Origin: Symbiodinium natans
Lineage: Eukaryota; Sar; Dinophyceae; Suessiales; Symbiodiniaceae
Assembly: GCA_905221605.1 (NCBI GenBank)
Contig: CAJNDS010000491.1
Span: 308,001 to 372,000 of the forward strand
Length of the DNA stretch: 64,000 nucleotides
Direction: 5' to 3'
Shown piece after piece: positions 53,998 to 64,000 of the stretch; position 1 is the stretch's first letter; the number at the start of each line of letters is the position of its first letter. The position numbers and the translations under genes were made by a program. Under the pieces are notes generated by a model. It had not been told where the DNA came from. It worked only from the letters and a program-made list of their open reading frames with translations, and searched no databases.

Positions 53998-55915
53998 TCA
54001 ACGCAGGCGGCCTCTACCGAGCGCCGTGGGCACGTCTGCAAGGAGGCCGACACTGCTGAGTGCAGCCGCACAGCCGCGCAGCCGGATTCTGAGATAAATG
54101 AGCAGGCCACGACCAAGCCACTTGCCGGTGCCGTGGCCAACGTGGAGGCCGACAAGGCACTTTCCAATTAAGGTCTTTTGAGTGGCCAGCGTAGTTGGGT
54201 TGATCTGTTGGGGCGCAGGCGTCCTCTGCCGAGCGCCGTGGGCACGTCCGCAAGGAGGCCGACACTGAGAGTGAGTTGCTGCGCCGCCGCGCAGCCGCGC
54301 TGCACACGCCTTTGCCTGCAGGCACCACGTGACTCGCCGAAGCCGGCGCCTGCTGTCGATGAGGCGCAGGCCTGGCGCCGGGTAAGGACAGTACTTGTGC
54401 TGAGCACCTTCGGCATGAAGCTGGAGTGGGGTCATGGTGCGTGGCAGATGTCGATTCTGATAATGCAGGCTCCATCCTCCGCGCGAAGGGGTCGCACTCA
54501 GGCCGGCAAGCACGCGAAAGCCACTCACATGACCTGCATATTCCAGGATCTTCAAAACATGCATGCAGGATCAGCTTGTGGCAATGGGGACAGAGGCAAA
54601 GAATCTCTGAGAGAAATGAGCAGGCCCCGACCAAGCCACTTGCCGGTGCCGTGGCCAACGTGGAGGCCGACAAGGCACTTTCCAATTAAGGTCTTTTGCG
54701 TGGCCAGCGTAGTTGGGTTGATCTGTTGGGGCGCAGGCGTCCTCTGCCGAGCGCCGTGGGCACGTCCGCAAGGAGGCCGACACTGTAGAGTGAGTTGCTG
54801 CGCCGCCGCGCAGCCGCGCTGCACACGCCTTTGCCTGCAGGCACCACGTGACTCGCCGAAGCCGGCGCCTGCTGTCGATGAGGCGCAGGCCTGGCGCCGG
54901 GTAAGGACAGTACTTGTGCTGAGCACCTTCGGCATGAAGCTGGAGTGGGGTCATGGTGCGTGGCAGATGTCGATTCTGATAATGCAGGCTCCATCCTCCG
55001 CGCGAAGGGGTCGCACCCAGGCCGGCAAGCACGCGAAAGCCACTTACATGACCTCCATATTCCAGGATCCTCAAAGCATGCATACAGGATCAGCTTCTGG
55101 CAATGGGGACAGAAGGAAAGAATCTCTGAGAGAAATGAGCAGGCCCCGACCAAGCCACTTGCCGGTGCCGTGGCCAACGTGGAGGCCGACAAGGCACTTT
55201 CCAATTAAGGTCTTTTGAGTGGCCAGCGTAGTTGGGTTGATCTGTTGGGGCGCAGGCGTCCTCTGCCGAGCGCCGTGGGCACGTCCGCAAGGAGGCCGAC
55301 ACTGTAGAGTGAGTTGCTGCGCCGCCGCACAGCCGCGCTGCACACGCCTTTGCCTGCAGGCACCACGTGACTCGCCGAAGCCGGCGCCTGCTGTCGATGA
55401 GGCGCAGGCCTGGCGCCGGGTAAGGACAGTACTTGTGCTGAGCACCTTCGGCATGAAGCTGGAGTGGGGTCATGGTGCGTGGCAGATGTCGATTCTGATA
55501 ATGCAGGCTCCATCCTCCGCGCGAAGGGGTCGCACCCAGGCCGGCAAGCACGCGAAAGCCACTTACATGACCTCCATATTCCAGGATCCTCAAAGCATGC
55601 ATACAGGATCAGCTTCTGGCAATGGGGACAGAAGGAAAGAATCTCTGAGAGAAATGAGCAGGCCCCGACCAAGCCACTTGCCGGTGCTGTGGCCAACGTG
55701 GAGGCCGACAAGGCACTTTCCAATTAAGGTCTTTTGAGTGGCCAGCGTAGTTGGGTTGATCTGTTGGGACGCAGGCGTCCTCTGCCGAGCGCCGTGGGCA
55801 CGTCCGCAAGGAGGCCGACACTGTAGAGTGAGTTGCTGCGCCGCCGCGCAGCCGCGCTGCACACGCCTTTGCCTGCAGGCACCACGGGACTCACCGAAGG
55901 CGGTGCCTGCGCAGG
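53998..55915 (+). repeat. Tandem array with 519-base (173-codon) unit
   Basis: Units begin at 54171 (518 bases, one base deleted near 54267), 54689 (519) and 55208 (519). A fourth unit starting at 55727 breaks off near 55915. A shortened copy (53998-54170) lacks the middle 340 or so bases. Units 2 and 3 differ at only a few sites; unit 1 differs more. Because 519 is a multiple of three, several frames repeat exactly: 172 codons on + and on -, and an 87-codon frame ending KPLAGAVANVEADKALSN. One base change (tga to tgc at 54700) lets two units read as one 346-codon ORF. No domain recognised. Confidence 0.9.
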
Positions 55916-57290
55916 CCTGCCGTAGCAGAGACATCGCATGTAAACACGTCTGATGCAACACAACCTAATGGCAGTTGAATGTGACAGGGATGTTGGCTTG
56001 GACCTGACAAATGCAAGGCCTGTACTTCTCGACGAAGAGCACGCAACCAGGCTGGCAAATGTGCTTCGTGAGCTCGCATGTCTCCTTGGAATGTATCAAA
56101 GCACCACTAGCGCTGCTCTTGGTGCATGTGCGAAGAGGCTCCTTCCGATGCGGTTGGCCCTACAGCGGCGGAGGCAGAGCCGGACAAGGCAGGGTGCCTT
56201 CTCGGAGCCGCGAGGAATAGGTAACACTTGGGTCGCGATGCAGACTCTCTTTGGTTTTGCTACAGCCCAGACCCAGATGCGCTCCAAGTAGCTGCACTGC
56301 GCTGTAGCTGTTGCTTTTCATTTGTGATGTCTAAATTAGGGTTGAGAATGTGCCGAGGGTCTGGAAGCGTAGTTTCAGAGTCCTTTGTGGGGCTGAGTCT
56401 GACGGATAGGAATGTCCACGCTTGCTTCTGTCAAAATTCTTCCCTTACAGCTGCTGGCGTGCCTTCTCCGAATTCCGAAAGTAGGGGTACTCTTTTGGGG
56501 GTTCCTATAATAGGGATTACACTATTTGGGGGTATATCAAGGGTATCCATTTTGGGGAAATGCCCATGGGCAACAGCTCTTCTGTTGCAGGCCGATCCCA
56601 AGCCTGATCTGGCAACCCACAAGGGAAAGGCCGGGCGTGTGGTGTGCTGAATTTTGGATTTCGCGTGTTTCTGACGGGCTCTGCCTCTCGTCTTAGAGAG
56701 GGCTGCTAGTGCTTTGACGGCTTTAGCTGGCTTTAGCTCTCTGCTTGAACACGGAAGGCTGTTCCGAAGCTGCCTGCCAAGGATCCCGACAAGGCAGCGG
56801 TCGAAAGCCTCCCCTTGAATTAGGGAATGTACCTTCAACAGAAGGCTGTTGTTAGGAGTTGCGGTGCATCTCTTCATTGAGGGGTGTTGGGTTTGGCTGG
56901 GCGCGGATGGAATCCAGAGTTTGGAGGATCAGCAGCCATGCATGGTCCGTCAACCCCAACCCTAAACGCGGTGTAGAGGACTTCCCAGTCAGGCTGGAGA
57001 ACGGGTCTTTGAGAAGGGTTGCAGAGGATTTAAGAATGCTGCTTTCGGCTTCGTGGGCCTCGGTGTGTACGAGCCAGGGAGAAGCTGTCGGTCTTCTTCC
57101 TGTAGACTTCGGTTATTCTGGCCACCCTGACCCTAGAGTGTGCTGCTGACCCTGAATGATGTTGCTCCACCATGGAAGTGCCGGATTTTGGGTTTCAGGA
57201 TACGGAACTAGGGCCAGCTGTCTGTCTTGTGTGACAGCAAAACTCCTTCCATGAACTGAGATCTTGGCCAGCTCCATCAGTGCAGGCATC
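55916..57290. other. No convincing gene
   Basis: Frames of 112-148 codons on both strands, none with a domain. A palindrome-like stretch occurs near 56480-56560 (gggttcctataataggga). Confidence 0.35.
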
Positions 57291-57430
57291 ACCAAAGCCA
57301 TCGGTGCCCATGAAGACCAAGGGCCAGGACAAGGCCCCCTGTGTGGCTGAAGATTCGAACCTTTCTCTCTTTCGAGATACTTGGCGCACCGGCTATTTAC
57401 ATACACATCTATATCGCATTTTGCATTTTG
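57291..57430 (+). CDS. Candidate exon, ASPKPS type
   Basis: After cagtgcag the frame reads ASPKPSVPMKTKGQDKAP then CVAEDSNLSLFRDTW, open to a TAG at about 57447. Similar in start and composition to the exon at 53243. Confidence 0.3.
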
Positions 57431-57759
57431 TCTCTGTTAGAGCGCAGTAGCAGTGTCAAGCATGTGTCGCGATTGTCTTCTTTCAAAGTTTCCCCAGGAA
57501 CCCAACCTTGACACTCTTCGAACTACCCCTGTTTGTTCTCATCGGCACTTCTCTGCTCCACACATGGTCATCGAGCATTTCCGCTGCACCTTATGGATTT
57601 CGATGTGGATCCCCTGGCGCTGCCATTTGGGACCGCGGAGAAATTTTTTCACTTCTGGAATGAAGCTCCTGTGTATGCAAAATGTCGCATACCCGTGAGG
57701 AGAAGGTCCCAAGTTGACCAAATCCCAGTTGCCGCCCACGCTTCGATCCCTGACTCAAG

Positions 57760-57887
57760 GTTGGAGGTTCACCAAGTGAAATCCACGAAGCTCCCCGAGC
57801 CCGTCAGGCATCGTCGCCCAAGCGCAGCCGCAGCCCCAAGGGAGCTGCGACGAGCACGAAGAACCTCGCAAAGGCGAAGTTTGGGGG
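57760..57887 (+). CDS. Candidate exon, Ser/Lys/Arg-rich
   Basis: Between actcaag and GGG|GTGAGT the frame reads VGGSPSEIHEAPRARQASS then PKRSRSPKGAATSTKNLAK. The SP/RS-rich composition is typical of disordered nuclear proteins. Strong donor. No family. Confidence 0.4.
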
Positions 57888-58023
57888 GTGAGTTTTGGAA
57901 GAGCTGGTCTCGGCATGTATAGCAAGTGAAGGGTATTGTCTGAGTCCATTGGTGGCCTGCCTCTACTGCTCAATCGAGAACTTAAGCATCGGAAATCCTT
58001 GCCCGCAACCTGCAAAGAAAGAG

Positions 58024-58192
58024 GTCGAGGATTTGGTCCTCCCCCTCCAGCCCTCCCAAGGATTCCGCAACTGCACCCAGTCACCTTGCAGGAAAAGGCC
58101 CCAGAGTTCCGCGGCAAGCCCACCCCGGCGCCTCACAAGCTACAGGCGAGCCTGGGGTCGATCCGTCAGCTGTGTTTGGGGGCAGCTAGGTC
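58024..58192 (+). CDS. Candidate exons
   Basis: KEVEDLVLPLQPSQGFR (from about 58016, after tgcaaag) and, in another frame after ccttgcag, EKAPEFRGKPTPAPHK then LQASLGSIRQ (58091-58170). Either could be real; they are not in one phase. Confidence 0.3.
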
Positions 58193-58204
58193 GCTCTTTC
58201 AGGA

Positions 58205-58459
58205 TTGCCTGTGGCTTGCGACACGCCTGTCGTGGCCCGTGGCAAGGATTGCAGCATTGTCTCTTGGGTGGAGCTGGTGGGACGTGACGCGCATTTCTTG
58301 TATGTTATCGACGGGTTCAGCCTGGCTTCGGTCTGCAAAAGAGCTGCCTGCAAGTTTTCGGGGGAGCCGGAACTCTTGAAAGGCGAAGCCACTGGAGGTC
58401 GGCAAGCTTGGCCCCGCGCTGAGGGAGCTGCAGGCCGCTCTGAGCCCAACCCGCTTTGA
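58205..58459 (+). CDS. Candidate coding segment, 84 codons
   Basis: The frame reads CDTPVVARGKDCSIVSWVEL then VGRDAHFLYVIDGFSLAS and VCKRAACKFSGEPELL. Even composition, alternating beta-like segments. It follows the previous candidate exons and may end the same gene (stop at 58457-58459). No family recognised. Confidence 0.4.
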   Translation: MPVACDTPVVARGKDCSIVSWVELVGRDAHFLYVIDGFSLASVCKRAACKFSGEPELLKGEATGGRQAWPRAEGAAGRSEPNPL

Positions 58460-59083
58460 GCCCCAAACCAGGGAACCAGAAGGTGTCCAAAGAGTGGCTG
58501 GAGGCCGCCCCTGGAGTCTGGCAAAAACCACCCTAAACCCAAGTCTCAGAACCCCCGACATGGTTAGCAGGCCCTGGATGCCTCGAAGACCTGAGCTCCC
58601 AACCCCCACCCGGAGGCAATGTGTTAGTCCATAGTCGGGACGCTTATGCAGCTGTGCAGTCTGAGGTGCCCACAACTCTAAACCGCATCCTTTGGGAACA
58701 TTTGGGCACCTTGGAGGCAGCCAGGGAGAGATCGCGCACCTGCCCGCCGGTGCCCAGGCAGGGATTTGGGAATGCCAGGAGACCCCAACCTAAACCGTGC
58801 AAATGAAACTTGTGGGAGCTTCTGGATTGCTCTCTTCATCCTGTGGTGGAGGGCTTCAGGGTACTGGGCGTTTAGGCTATTCCGGATGCTTTTCTAGGGG
58901 GTGGTGCAAAGGTTGGCCATTTGAATGATTGAGTTAGGGCATGTTATGGGCTTCATGGGCTTCTAGGGCTTTAAGATGTTTGCAATTGTTTGGGGGGGTT
59001 TGCTGACGCTTCTAAAGTGGTGGCGGTTTTTGGGATGCCAGGTTCGAGAGCCGCCCACGCCGAGGCGATGCCAAGGCTGGGCT
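58460..59083. other. No gene recognised
   Basis: Short frames; G-rich stretch at 58991-59000. Confidence 0.4.
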
Positions 59084-59229
59084 TTGATGGTTGTGCCCCC
59101 CTTATACTAACCGTCCTTAATAGGGAGTACAGTACCCCCTATCAATCCGAGGGTACTGTACTCCATAATCCCTTTCGAGGGTCCTGTACTCCCTAGTAAG
59201 GACGGTTAGCATCAGGGGGAACATCCCAG
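59084..59229. repeat. Palindromic element, copy 3
   Basis: 146 bases. Outer right arm AGGGGGAACATCCCA as in copies 1 and 2; left outer arm is diverged. Inner arms are near perfect (ctaaccgtccttaatagggagtac pairs with gtactccctagtaaggacggttag), and a further GAGGGTACTGTACTCC hairpin lies inside. Confidence 0.75.
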
Positions 59230-59259
59230 GTTGCTGATCACTCCTTTTGACGCTGCAGC

Positions 59260-59460
59260 ATGGGGACGGAGGGTGCAAACCAGCCCGAGTCCGAAGACTC
59301 ATTGAGAAGGCGCCTTCGGCAAAGATGCGTCCGTCGTAAGAAAGCAGCAAAGACGCATAAATTGCGCGAGGGATATGTTTTTTGGCGAAATTCGTACTTC
59401 GAAGACGTGCTGGGTCGTGAAGGCTTTCGAAAGCACATTAGGAGGGCTGTGCGAGTCTAG
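59260..59460 (+). CDS. Small basic ORF, 66 codons
   Basis: Starts just after gctgcag, 30 bases from palindromic element 3. MGTEGANQPESEDSLRRR, then QRCVRRKKAAKTHKLREGY and FWRNSYFEDVLGREGF. Strongly basic middle; TAG at 59458-59460. Could be a small gene or an exon whose upstream intron holds the palindrome. No family. Confidence 0.35.
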   Translation: MGTEGANQPESEDSLRRRLRQRCVRRKKAAKTHKLREGYVFWRNSYFEDVLGREGFRKHIRRAVRV

Positions 59461-60403
59461 GCGAGACATGCGAAAGCATCTACCGTGTCGGAATGCACGC
59501 TGCGCGTAGGCGAGAACTTGCTGCGCGGACTCAGACTGCTGAATCGTCTGTTGTACAGCACTCCCCTGTTTGGGCTTGACGTGATCGGGGCAAGAGGGTG
59601 GTCCGGGAGGCACCCCGATCTCCGGTACTGGGCACTGTTTTGGCACCCTCGGTAATGTCCTGGCACCCGTGCCCTCTGATAACTCATACAAACTCATCTT
59701 TAAGGTTATATGGACCACGTGTTAAAGATCCCTTTGCATTCGCATAAGCTCATCCATCCTTTTAAACGTCATATGGGTCCCCTGCAAATTCATCTAAATT
59801 CATCCCTTTTAAACTATATGGACCCTTTTCAGTTCATATAAACTCTTCCCCCATTAGAAGCACATAAAATCTGCGGACCGATTGAGGGCGGGGCCCGCAC
59901 ACGAAAGAGGGTGCAACATTGCATGGCGACTTGGGGGCGTTCCTGTACAAAAGTCGGCTAGCCCAAGAAGCTCCGAACCTCCAACAGCCGGCTTTGAAGC
60001 GTCTTGAGAAACTCACACAGGTGCCGAGCCCCTGCCGGACGGGTCTTCTTGAACGCCTCCGGCGCGGGAGCCAGGCCCGGCGTAGGACTAGCGCCCATCA
60101 CTGGCTACGTCTGTGTATGATTGCGTCCTCGCCGTGTTCTTCCTGAGACTGCCGAAAGATATAGAGTTTAAGACAAGGCACCCCAAACAACCAACCTTAA
60201 CAACTGGCCGCGGCTCAGGCCTCAGCAGTTCTGAAGTTCTGCAGTGGCAAAAGCATATGGCAGTATTCCCCAACATCAGAACAAAGCATCGAACTGCATC
60301 CTTTCCATGCTATGCGGCTATGCCACGGGGCAATGCCGGGTAACCCAACAGCACTTGCAGCATAAGGCAAACATCGGTCACAGGCCAGTAGAGTGCAGAG
60401 TAC
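59461..60403. other. Upstream region of the antiporter gene
   Basis: Contains the repeat at 59685-59850 and short frames. Presumed 5' flank. Confidence 0.4.
59685..59850. repeat. Degenerate tandem repeat, about 50-base unit
   Basis: Three copies of a unit with CATCC..TTTAAA..ATATGGACCC, e.g. at 59705, 59770 and 59815. AT-rich compared with surroundings. Confidence 0.6.
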
Positions 60404-62491
60404 ATGGCACTCCCCGGAGCCGTTGATCCGGAAGATGGCTTGGACGCGACGGATGCTGTCTACCACAGTGAAATCGAGGTCGTGAAAACGCACAAGGCTT
60501 CCACGACAGTTCGGGGAATATCGGGGTTGCATGGCTGTGGGCATGAGGCATTCGCCTCTGAGGTCGAGGTTGTAGGCCAGAACCGCAAACGGCAGAGGAA
60601 GACCAGTATTGGCAACAGGGAGTTGGCTCTACACTCGCTGGGCGGGGCCTCCCTGCGCACCGGAAGCAAGGAGAAAATTGCCATGACGAACAAGCGTGCA
60701 GACATACTTATCAAGACTCGCTGCGTGGACTCAGATTCCGAAGGGGAACACTCACCCACAAGCCAGCCAAAATTGCCTCCAGGCAAGTGCAGGGCCAGAT
60801 GGGACTACGTAATCGGAATCTTGCAGAAGTACTCTGTGCCTCTAGTCTCGGGTGTGCTTCTCGCTCTGCTATGGAGCAATGTGGATGAGCAAAGCTACAA
60901 GCAGATGATCCACTGGATGCCTATACCGGGGTTCGCAGTCAACGGCCACAATGTGGACCTGCATTTCGTGGTGAATGATGTCTTCATGTGCTTCTTCTTT
61001 GGCCTTGCCATCAAGGAGGTGACTGAAGCCTTGCTGCCCGGAGGTTCGCTATCGCCAATCTCGCGTGCGTTGAACCCTTTGCTGGCTACGTTTGGGGGTG
61101 TTGTGGGCCCAGCCCTTTTCTACCTTCTCTTCGCAACTGTGTTCCAAGCGGCAGGTGTTCTGGACCAGCCCATGTGCCTACCAGACGATTACCATGATTA
61201 CCATGACGACCACGACGAACATGGTGAACACAGGAGACTAGCTGGAGATGGTGGCAGCCTGCCGGCAAGTGCATACACAGCCAAGTGTGGCCTTGAAGCT
61301 ATCTACAAGGGCTGGGGGGTTCCGACTGCGACGGACATTTCGCTGGCCTGGATGTTCGCCCTCTTGATCTTTGGTCCAGGACATGCCGCCATCAATTTTT
61401 TGCTGTTGCTTGCCATATTGGATGATGCGCTGGGGATGATTATCATTGCAGCCTTCTATCCCGACCCGGATGCGCCGGTGGAGCCCGTTTGGTTGCTTCT
61501 AGTGCTTGGTGCAATGCTGGTGGCCTTCGCGCTGCGCAAGGCCATGGTGAGCCGATGGCAGTTCTATATCTTCCTGGCTGCGCCCATATCCTGGATCGGG
61601 CTGTTCAAAGCTCATGTGCATCCAGCCCTGTCGCTGGTCTTCGTGGTGCCCTTCATGCCGGCAACGCATGCCATTGAAGCCTCAGGTCCCCACGACCTAG
61701 GTCGCGTCGAGAACTCCGTGACGGTACATGATGAAGACGCCATCGTCCGAAAACGATCATCGGTGTCCATTTCGCTGCGAGAGGCCTCGCGAATTTTGAA
61801 GAACATATTCGGCAAAGAGGAGAAGGCGCCGCTACATGTTTTCGAACACACGCTGAAGATCCCAGTCGATTTCGGCATGTTCTTCTTTGGCCTTGCCAAT
61901 GCTGGCGTCAAGTTGGGTTCAATTGGAGGTATTACCGCCTGCGTTGGGCTGGCGCTTGTTGTAGGGAAGACGGTGGGCATCGCCGGCATGAGCGCGCTCG
62001 GGCCATGCATCGGTGCTCCTTTGCCCAAGGGCCTGGGCATGGTGGACCTTGTCGCCACCGCAGCGCTGGGTGGGGTGGGCCTTACCGTCGCCCTCTTCGT
62101 CGCCAACGAGGCCTTTGTCCAGCCGGAGATGCAGGGGCAGGCCAAGATGGGTGCAGTCTTGTCCACGGGCTGTGGAGCTCTCGCATGGCTCATCAAGAAG
62201 ATCTTTGGAGGCCGGAGGGAGGCCAAGGCCAAGCCAGAGCATGAGAATGGTGTGAGAGAAGACCAGACCGACCAGACCGACCAGACCTCAAAGATCGAGG
62301 ACGAAGTGGGTACCTTCTGCAAAAGTGTTGAAGATGTTGAAGAAGTTCGGCAGATGAGCCCGGACAACGAGACGAGTTACAACGAAACCGATGTGTGCCT
62401 GGCTTCAGCCACTAGCTCGGTCTCGCTGCCCGATGCTGTCGATGAGCTTCCGACTCGCGAGGTTTCAGGACCAGTAGGACTGCTAGCCTAA
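60404..62491 (+). CDS. nhaA: NhaA-type Na+/H+ antiporter
   Basis: 695 aa, single exon, from ATG 60404 to TAA. The core (about 135-600) follows bacterial NhaA: FFFGLAIKEV (197-206), GWGVPTATDISLAW (303-316, the T-D of the crossed helix at 310-311), ILDDALGMIII (338-348, ion-binding D340/D341), FGLANAGVKLG (495-505), VVGKTVGIAG (519-528, K522 at the place of the E. coli TM10 lysine) and GGVGLTVALFVANEAF (556-571). It exchanges Na+ for protons across a membrane. Unlike bacterial NhaA (about 390 aa) it has a 130-residue hydrophilic N-terminus, an Asp/His-rich loop (DDYHDYHDDHDEH, 261-273), a linker at about 425-475, and a 95-residue tail with DQT repeats. These may be regulatory. It is intact, so probably functional; its membrane is not indicated. 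Confidence 0.92.
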   Translation: MALPGAVDPEDGLDATDAVYHSEIEVVKTHKASTTVRGISGLHGCGHEAFASEVEVVGQNRKRQRKTSIGNRELALHSLGGASLRTGSKEKIAMTNKRADILIKTRCVDSDSEGEHSPTSQPKLPPGKCRARWDYVIGILQKYSVPLVSGVLLALLWSNVDEQSYKQMIHWMPIPGFAVNGHNVDLHFVVNDVFMCFFFGLAIKEVTEALLPGGSLSPISRALNPLLATFGGVVGPALFYLLFATVFQAAGVLDQPMCLPDDYHDYHDDHDEHGEHRRLAGDGGSLPASAYTAKCGLEAIYKGWGVPTATDISLAWMFALLIFGPGHAAINFLLLLAILDDALGMIIIAAFYPDPDAPVEPVWLLLVLGAMLVAFALRKAMVSRWQFYIFLAAPISWIGLFKAHVHPALSLVFVVPFMPATHAIEASGPHDLGRVENSVTVHDEDAIVRKRSSVSISLREASRILKNIFGKEEKAPLHVFEHTLKIPVDFGMFFFGLANAGVKLGSIGGITACVGLALVVGKTVGIAGMSALGPCIGAPLPKGLGMVDLVATAALGGVGLTVALFVANEAFVQPEMQGQAKMGAVLSTGCGALAWLIKKIFGGRREAKAKPEHENGVREDQTDQTDQTSKIEDEVGTFCKSVEDVEEVRQMSPDNETSYNETDVCLASATSSVSLPDAVDELPTREVSGPVGLLA

Positions 62492-63936
62492 GCCAGTAGG
62501 TGGAGCAAGCGAGCATGAATTGAAATGGCCCCGCTGATATCTAATGCTTCGAAGCAGCAGCAGCCGCGAAAGTGACAAGTGTCACGACACTTGAAGCTGC
62601 TGCACAGGAAACATGTCCACAACCAGCAGTTCGCACTGCGCGTTACAGTTTTGCATGCTAATGTTCTCAGAGTGTCACATGCCAGCTGGTTTGCAGCCAA
62701 CTTGTCGAGAGCCAATTCTTGGCCTTTTGGGGCCTTTTGAGATGACAAATCGGAGGTGTATATGTGGTTTACTGTCCCTACTGGGAGGTACTCAAATCAA
62801 ATCATGACATAACCAGGCTTATGCTCAGGCGCACAGCTTTCTAAGTGGCTGCGCACCTTGGCATGTGGTTAGCCAGAAGCCGGTCCGGATGATGGGGCCC
62901 GCTCAGCAATTGCTCTTTTGGCCAATCCATTCCATGGACAGAGTGCCCGCCGAAAGGCGATGTGACAGGCACTCGCAGTTTCGAAATCGTAGCTTCTTCC
63001 CATGCTGCACGAAGCCCGAAGCGGCACTTTCAAACGGCAAGTTGCTTCCTGTAGACTCTGCCAGAAGTGGTCGCCGGGCAGGGCAGCGTTGGAAGACATT
63101 ACACGTAATGAATTCGGGATCTCTGCTACAGGAGACTGATCTTCCTTTCTTTGCCCGTGATGAAACATCGTGGCAGTGCGTCGCAACACCTGGGTTGAGT
63201 AATGCACAGGGTTAGTACAGGCTTACACGTGTGGGCTACGCCGTGCCGTGACGAACAAGGCGCGTTCCCGCCGAAGCCACCGGGGCTCTCGGGGGTGACG
63301 TCGTGTCGCACCCAAGTTGCAGCTCCCCTGAAAGTCAGGAGCAAGAACCTTTTCCGGGCAAATCGTGAATTGCATTGCAGCCCTCAAGTTCCAAAAACTT
63401 GAAAATGGCTTCTAGTTGCTCTGAGCGAGAGATTGCCAAGATTTCCAGAGTTTCACTCCAGAATGGAGCTGCTGATCTAGACTGGTGGCAGTAGTCACAG
63501 CAACAGAAAAAAGATGAAGTCTGGGTGAAGCAGTTGGGCATACAGAGTGACGACCCGGCATGGGTCATAATCATAAGGTTAATGGCAGAAGGCATCATCC
63601 TGTCCCCTGCATCGGGCCGCCGAGAGCTTGCCGAGCTTACTCTTCGTTTCGTTCAGCCCTTTTGCCAGACCCCTGAAGCATCCAACACGCGAGGAGGGAA
63701 ACAAGGAGTGAAAACAAAGTCTTGCCACTTTGCTTGAAGGCCCCGGCTCCTATCTCATTGCCGACATCGCCGCCCCTTGGCGTTCTCGTGTCCTTGCAAC
63801 TACATTCAAGTACTGGGAGATTCTGACCTCCTTTAAAGGAGACTGCAATGATGCGTCTGCCATGGATCAGAAACCTGCGATCCTACTCTCTTGTTGGTGT
63901 GCAGCCTCCTTCGGCTTGGAGCTGTTCCTCATCTCG
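62492..63936. other. No convincing gene; one candidate exon
   Basis: A frame at 63405-63737 begins MASSCSEREIAKISRVS, is broken by TAG at about 63492, and resumes KDEVWVKQLGIQSDDP then AWVIIIRLMAEGII. With an acag acceptor at about 63506 the second part could be an exon. Other frames are short. Confidence 0.3.
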
Positions 63937-64000
63937 ACTACCATAATAATAGTAATAAGAACAACAATAGTAATACTAATAACAATAATAGTAGTAGTGA
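63937..64000. repeat. AT-rich microsatellite (AATA/GTA)n
   Basis: Imperfect repeats of AATAAT, AGTAAT and AGTAGT to the window end. Confidence 0.8.

Noticed and set aside
54014-55723. Repeated minus-strand ORFs of about 170 codons
   Set aside because: They recur with the 519-base unit because its length is a multiple of three; no domain, and stop-free frames exist on both strands.
57345-57375. tRNA B-box-like gattcgaacc
   Set aside because: The T-arm stem does not pair well on the minus strand and no A box or cloverleaf could be built.
1-64000. CRISPR array, bacterial operon or prophage
   Set aside because: No regularly spaced repeats of CRISPR type, no ribosome-binding-site pattern and no dense gene packing; the only bacterial-type gene (NhaA) has eukaryote-like extensions.

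Overview
The window looks like nuclear DNA of a dinoflagellate, probably a Symbiodiniaceae-like alga. This rests on several signals together. There are blocks of the plant/alveolate telomere-type heptamer CCCTAAA at internal sites. Very short candidate exons lie between AG acceptors and GT or GC donors. Non-LTR retroelements of a kind I associate with dinoflagellate genomes are present. Two intact intron-free genes (sulfotransferase, NhaA-type antiporter) sit in an otherwise intron- and repeat-rich landscape. Nearly all convincing coding sequence is on the + strand, as expected for unidirectional dinoflagellate gene clusters. No spliced-leader relic, rRNA gene or tRNA gene was recognised.

Layout. 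1-1.1 kb: a TTCGAA-rich minisatellite. 1.1-9.9 kb: one large, frameshifted APE-type non-LTR retrotransposon with a basic ORF1-like N-terminus, a long unidentified ORF, an endonuclease, a reverse transcriptase, four zinc fingers, a KGKG-containing ORF and a C-terminal region resembling a decayed ubiquitin-specific protease. 10.5-12.9 kb: relics of three other retroelements (Copia-like RT/RNase H, a second RNase H type, a LINE RT). 13.2-13.8 kb: a Lys/Glu-rich ORF. 18.5-19.8 kb: candidate last exons of one gene followed by an extreme Cys/Gly repeat protein. 20.1-26 kb: dispersed short exons that together read as RRM RNA-binding domains. 28-47 kb: Cys-rich (sushi/CCP-like) and other extracellular-type exon fragments, with telomere-like tracts, palindromic elements and simple repeats in the presumed introns. 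47.9-49.0 kb: an intact sulfotransferase gene. 51-53.3 kb: more candidate exons. 54.0-55.9 kb: a tandem array whose unit is exactly 173 codons long. 57.3-58.5 kb: further candidate exons. 60.4-62.5 kb: an intact NhaA-type Na+/H+ antiporter gene. 62.5-64 kb: no convincing gene, ending in an AT-rich microsatellite.

The intact genes suggest ion/pH homeostasis (NhaA) and sulfation of secretory-pathway glycans (sulfotransferase). The fragmented 20-47 kb exons suggest at least one multi-RRM RNA-binding protein and one or more Cys-rich, probably secreted or surface proteins. Exon calls were made by eye from reading frame, splice-like borders and domain resemblance; they are hypotheses, and gene boundaries in the 20-59 kb interval are unknown.
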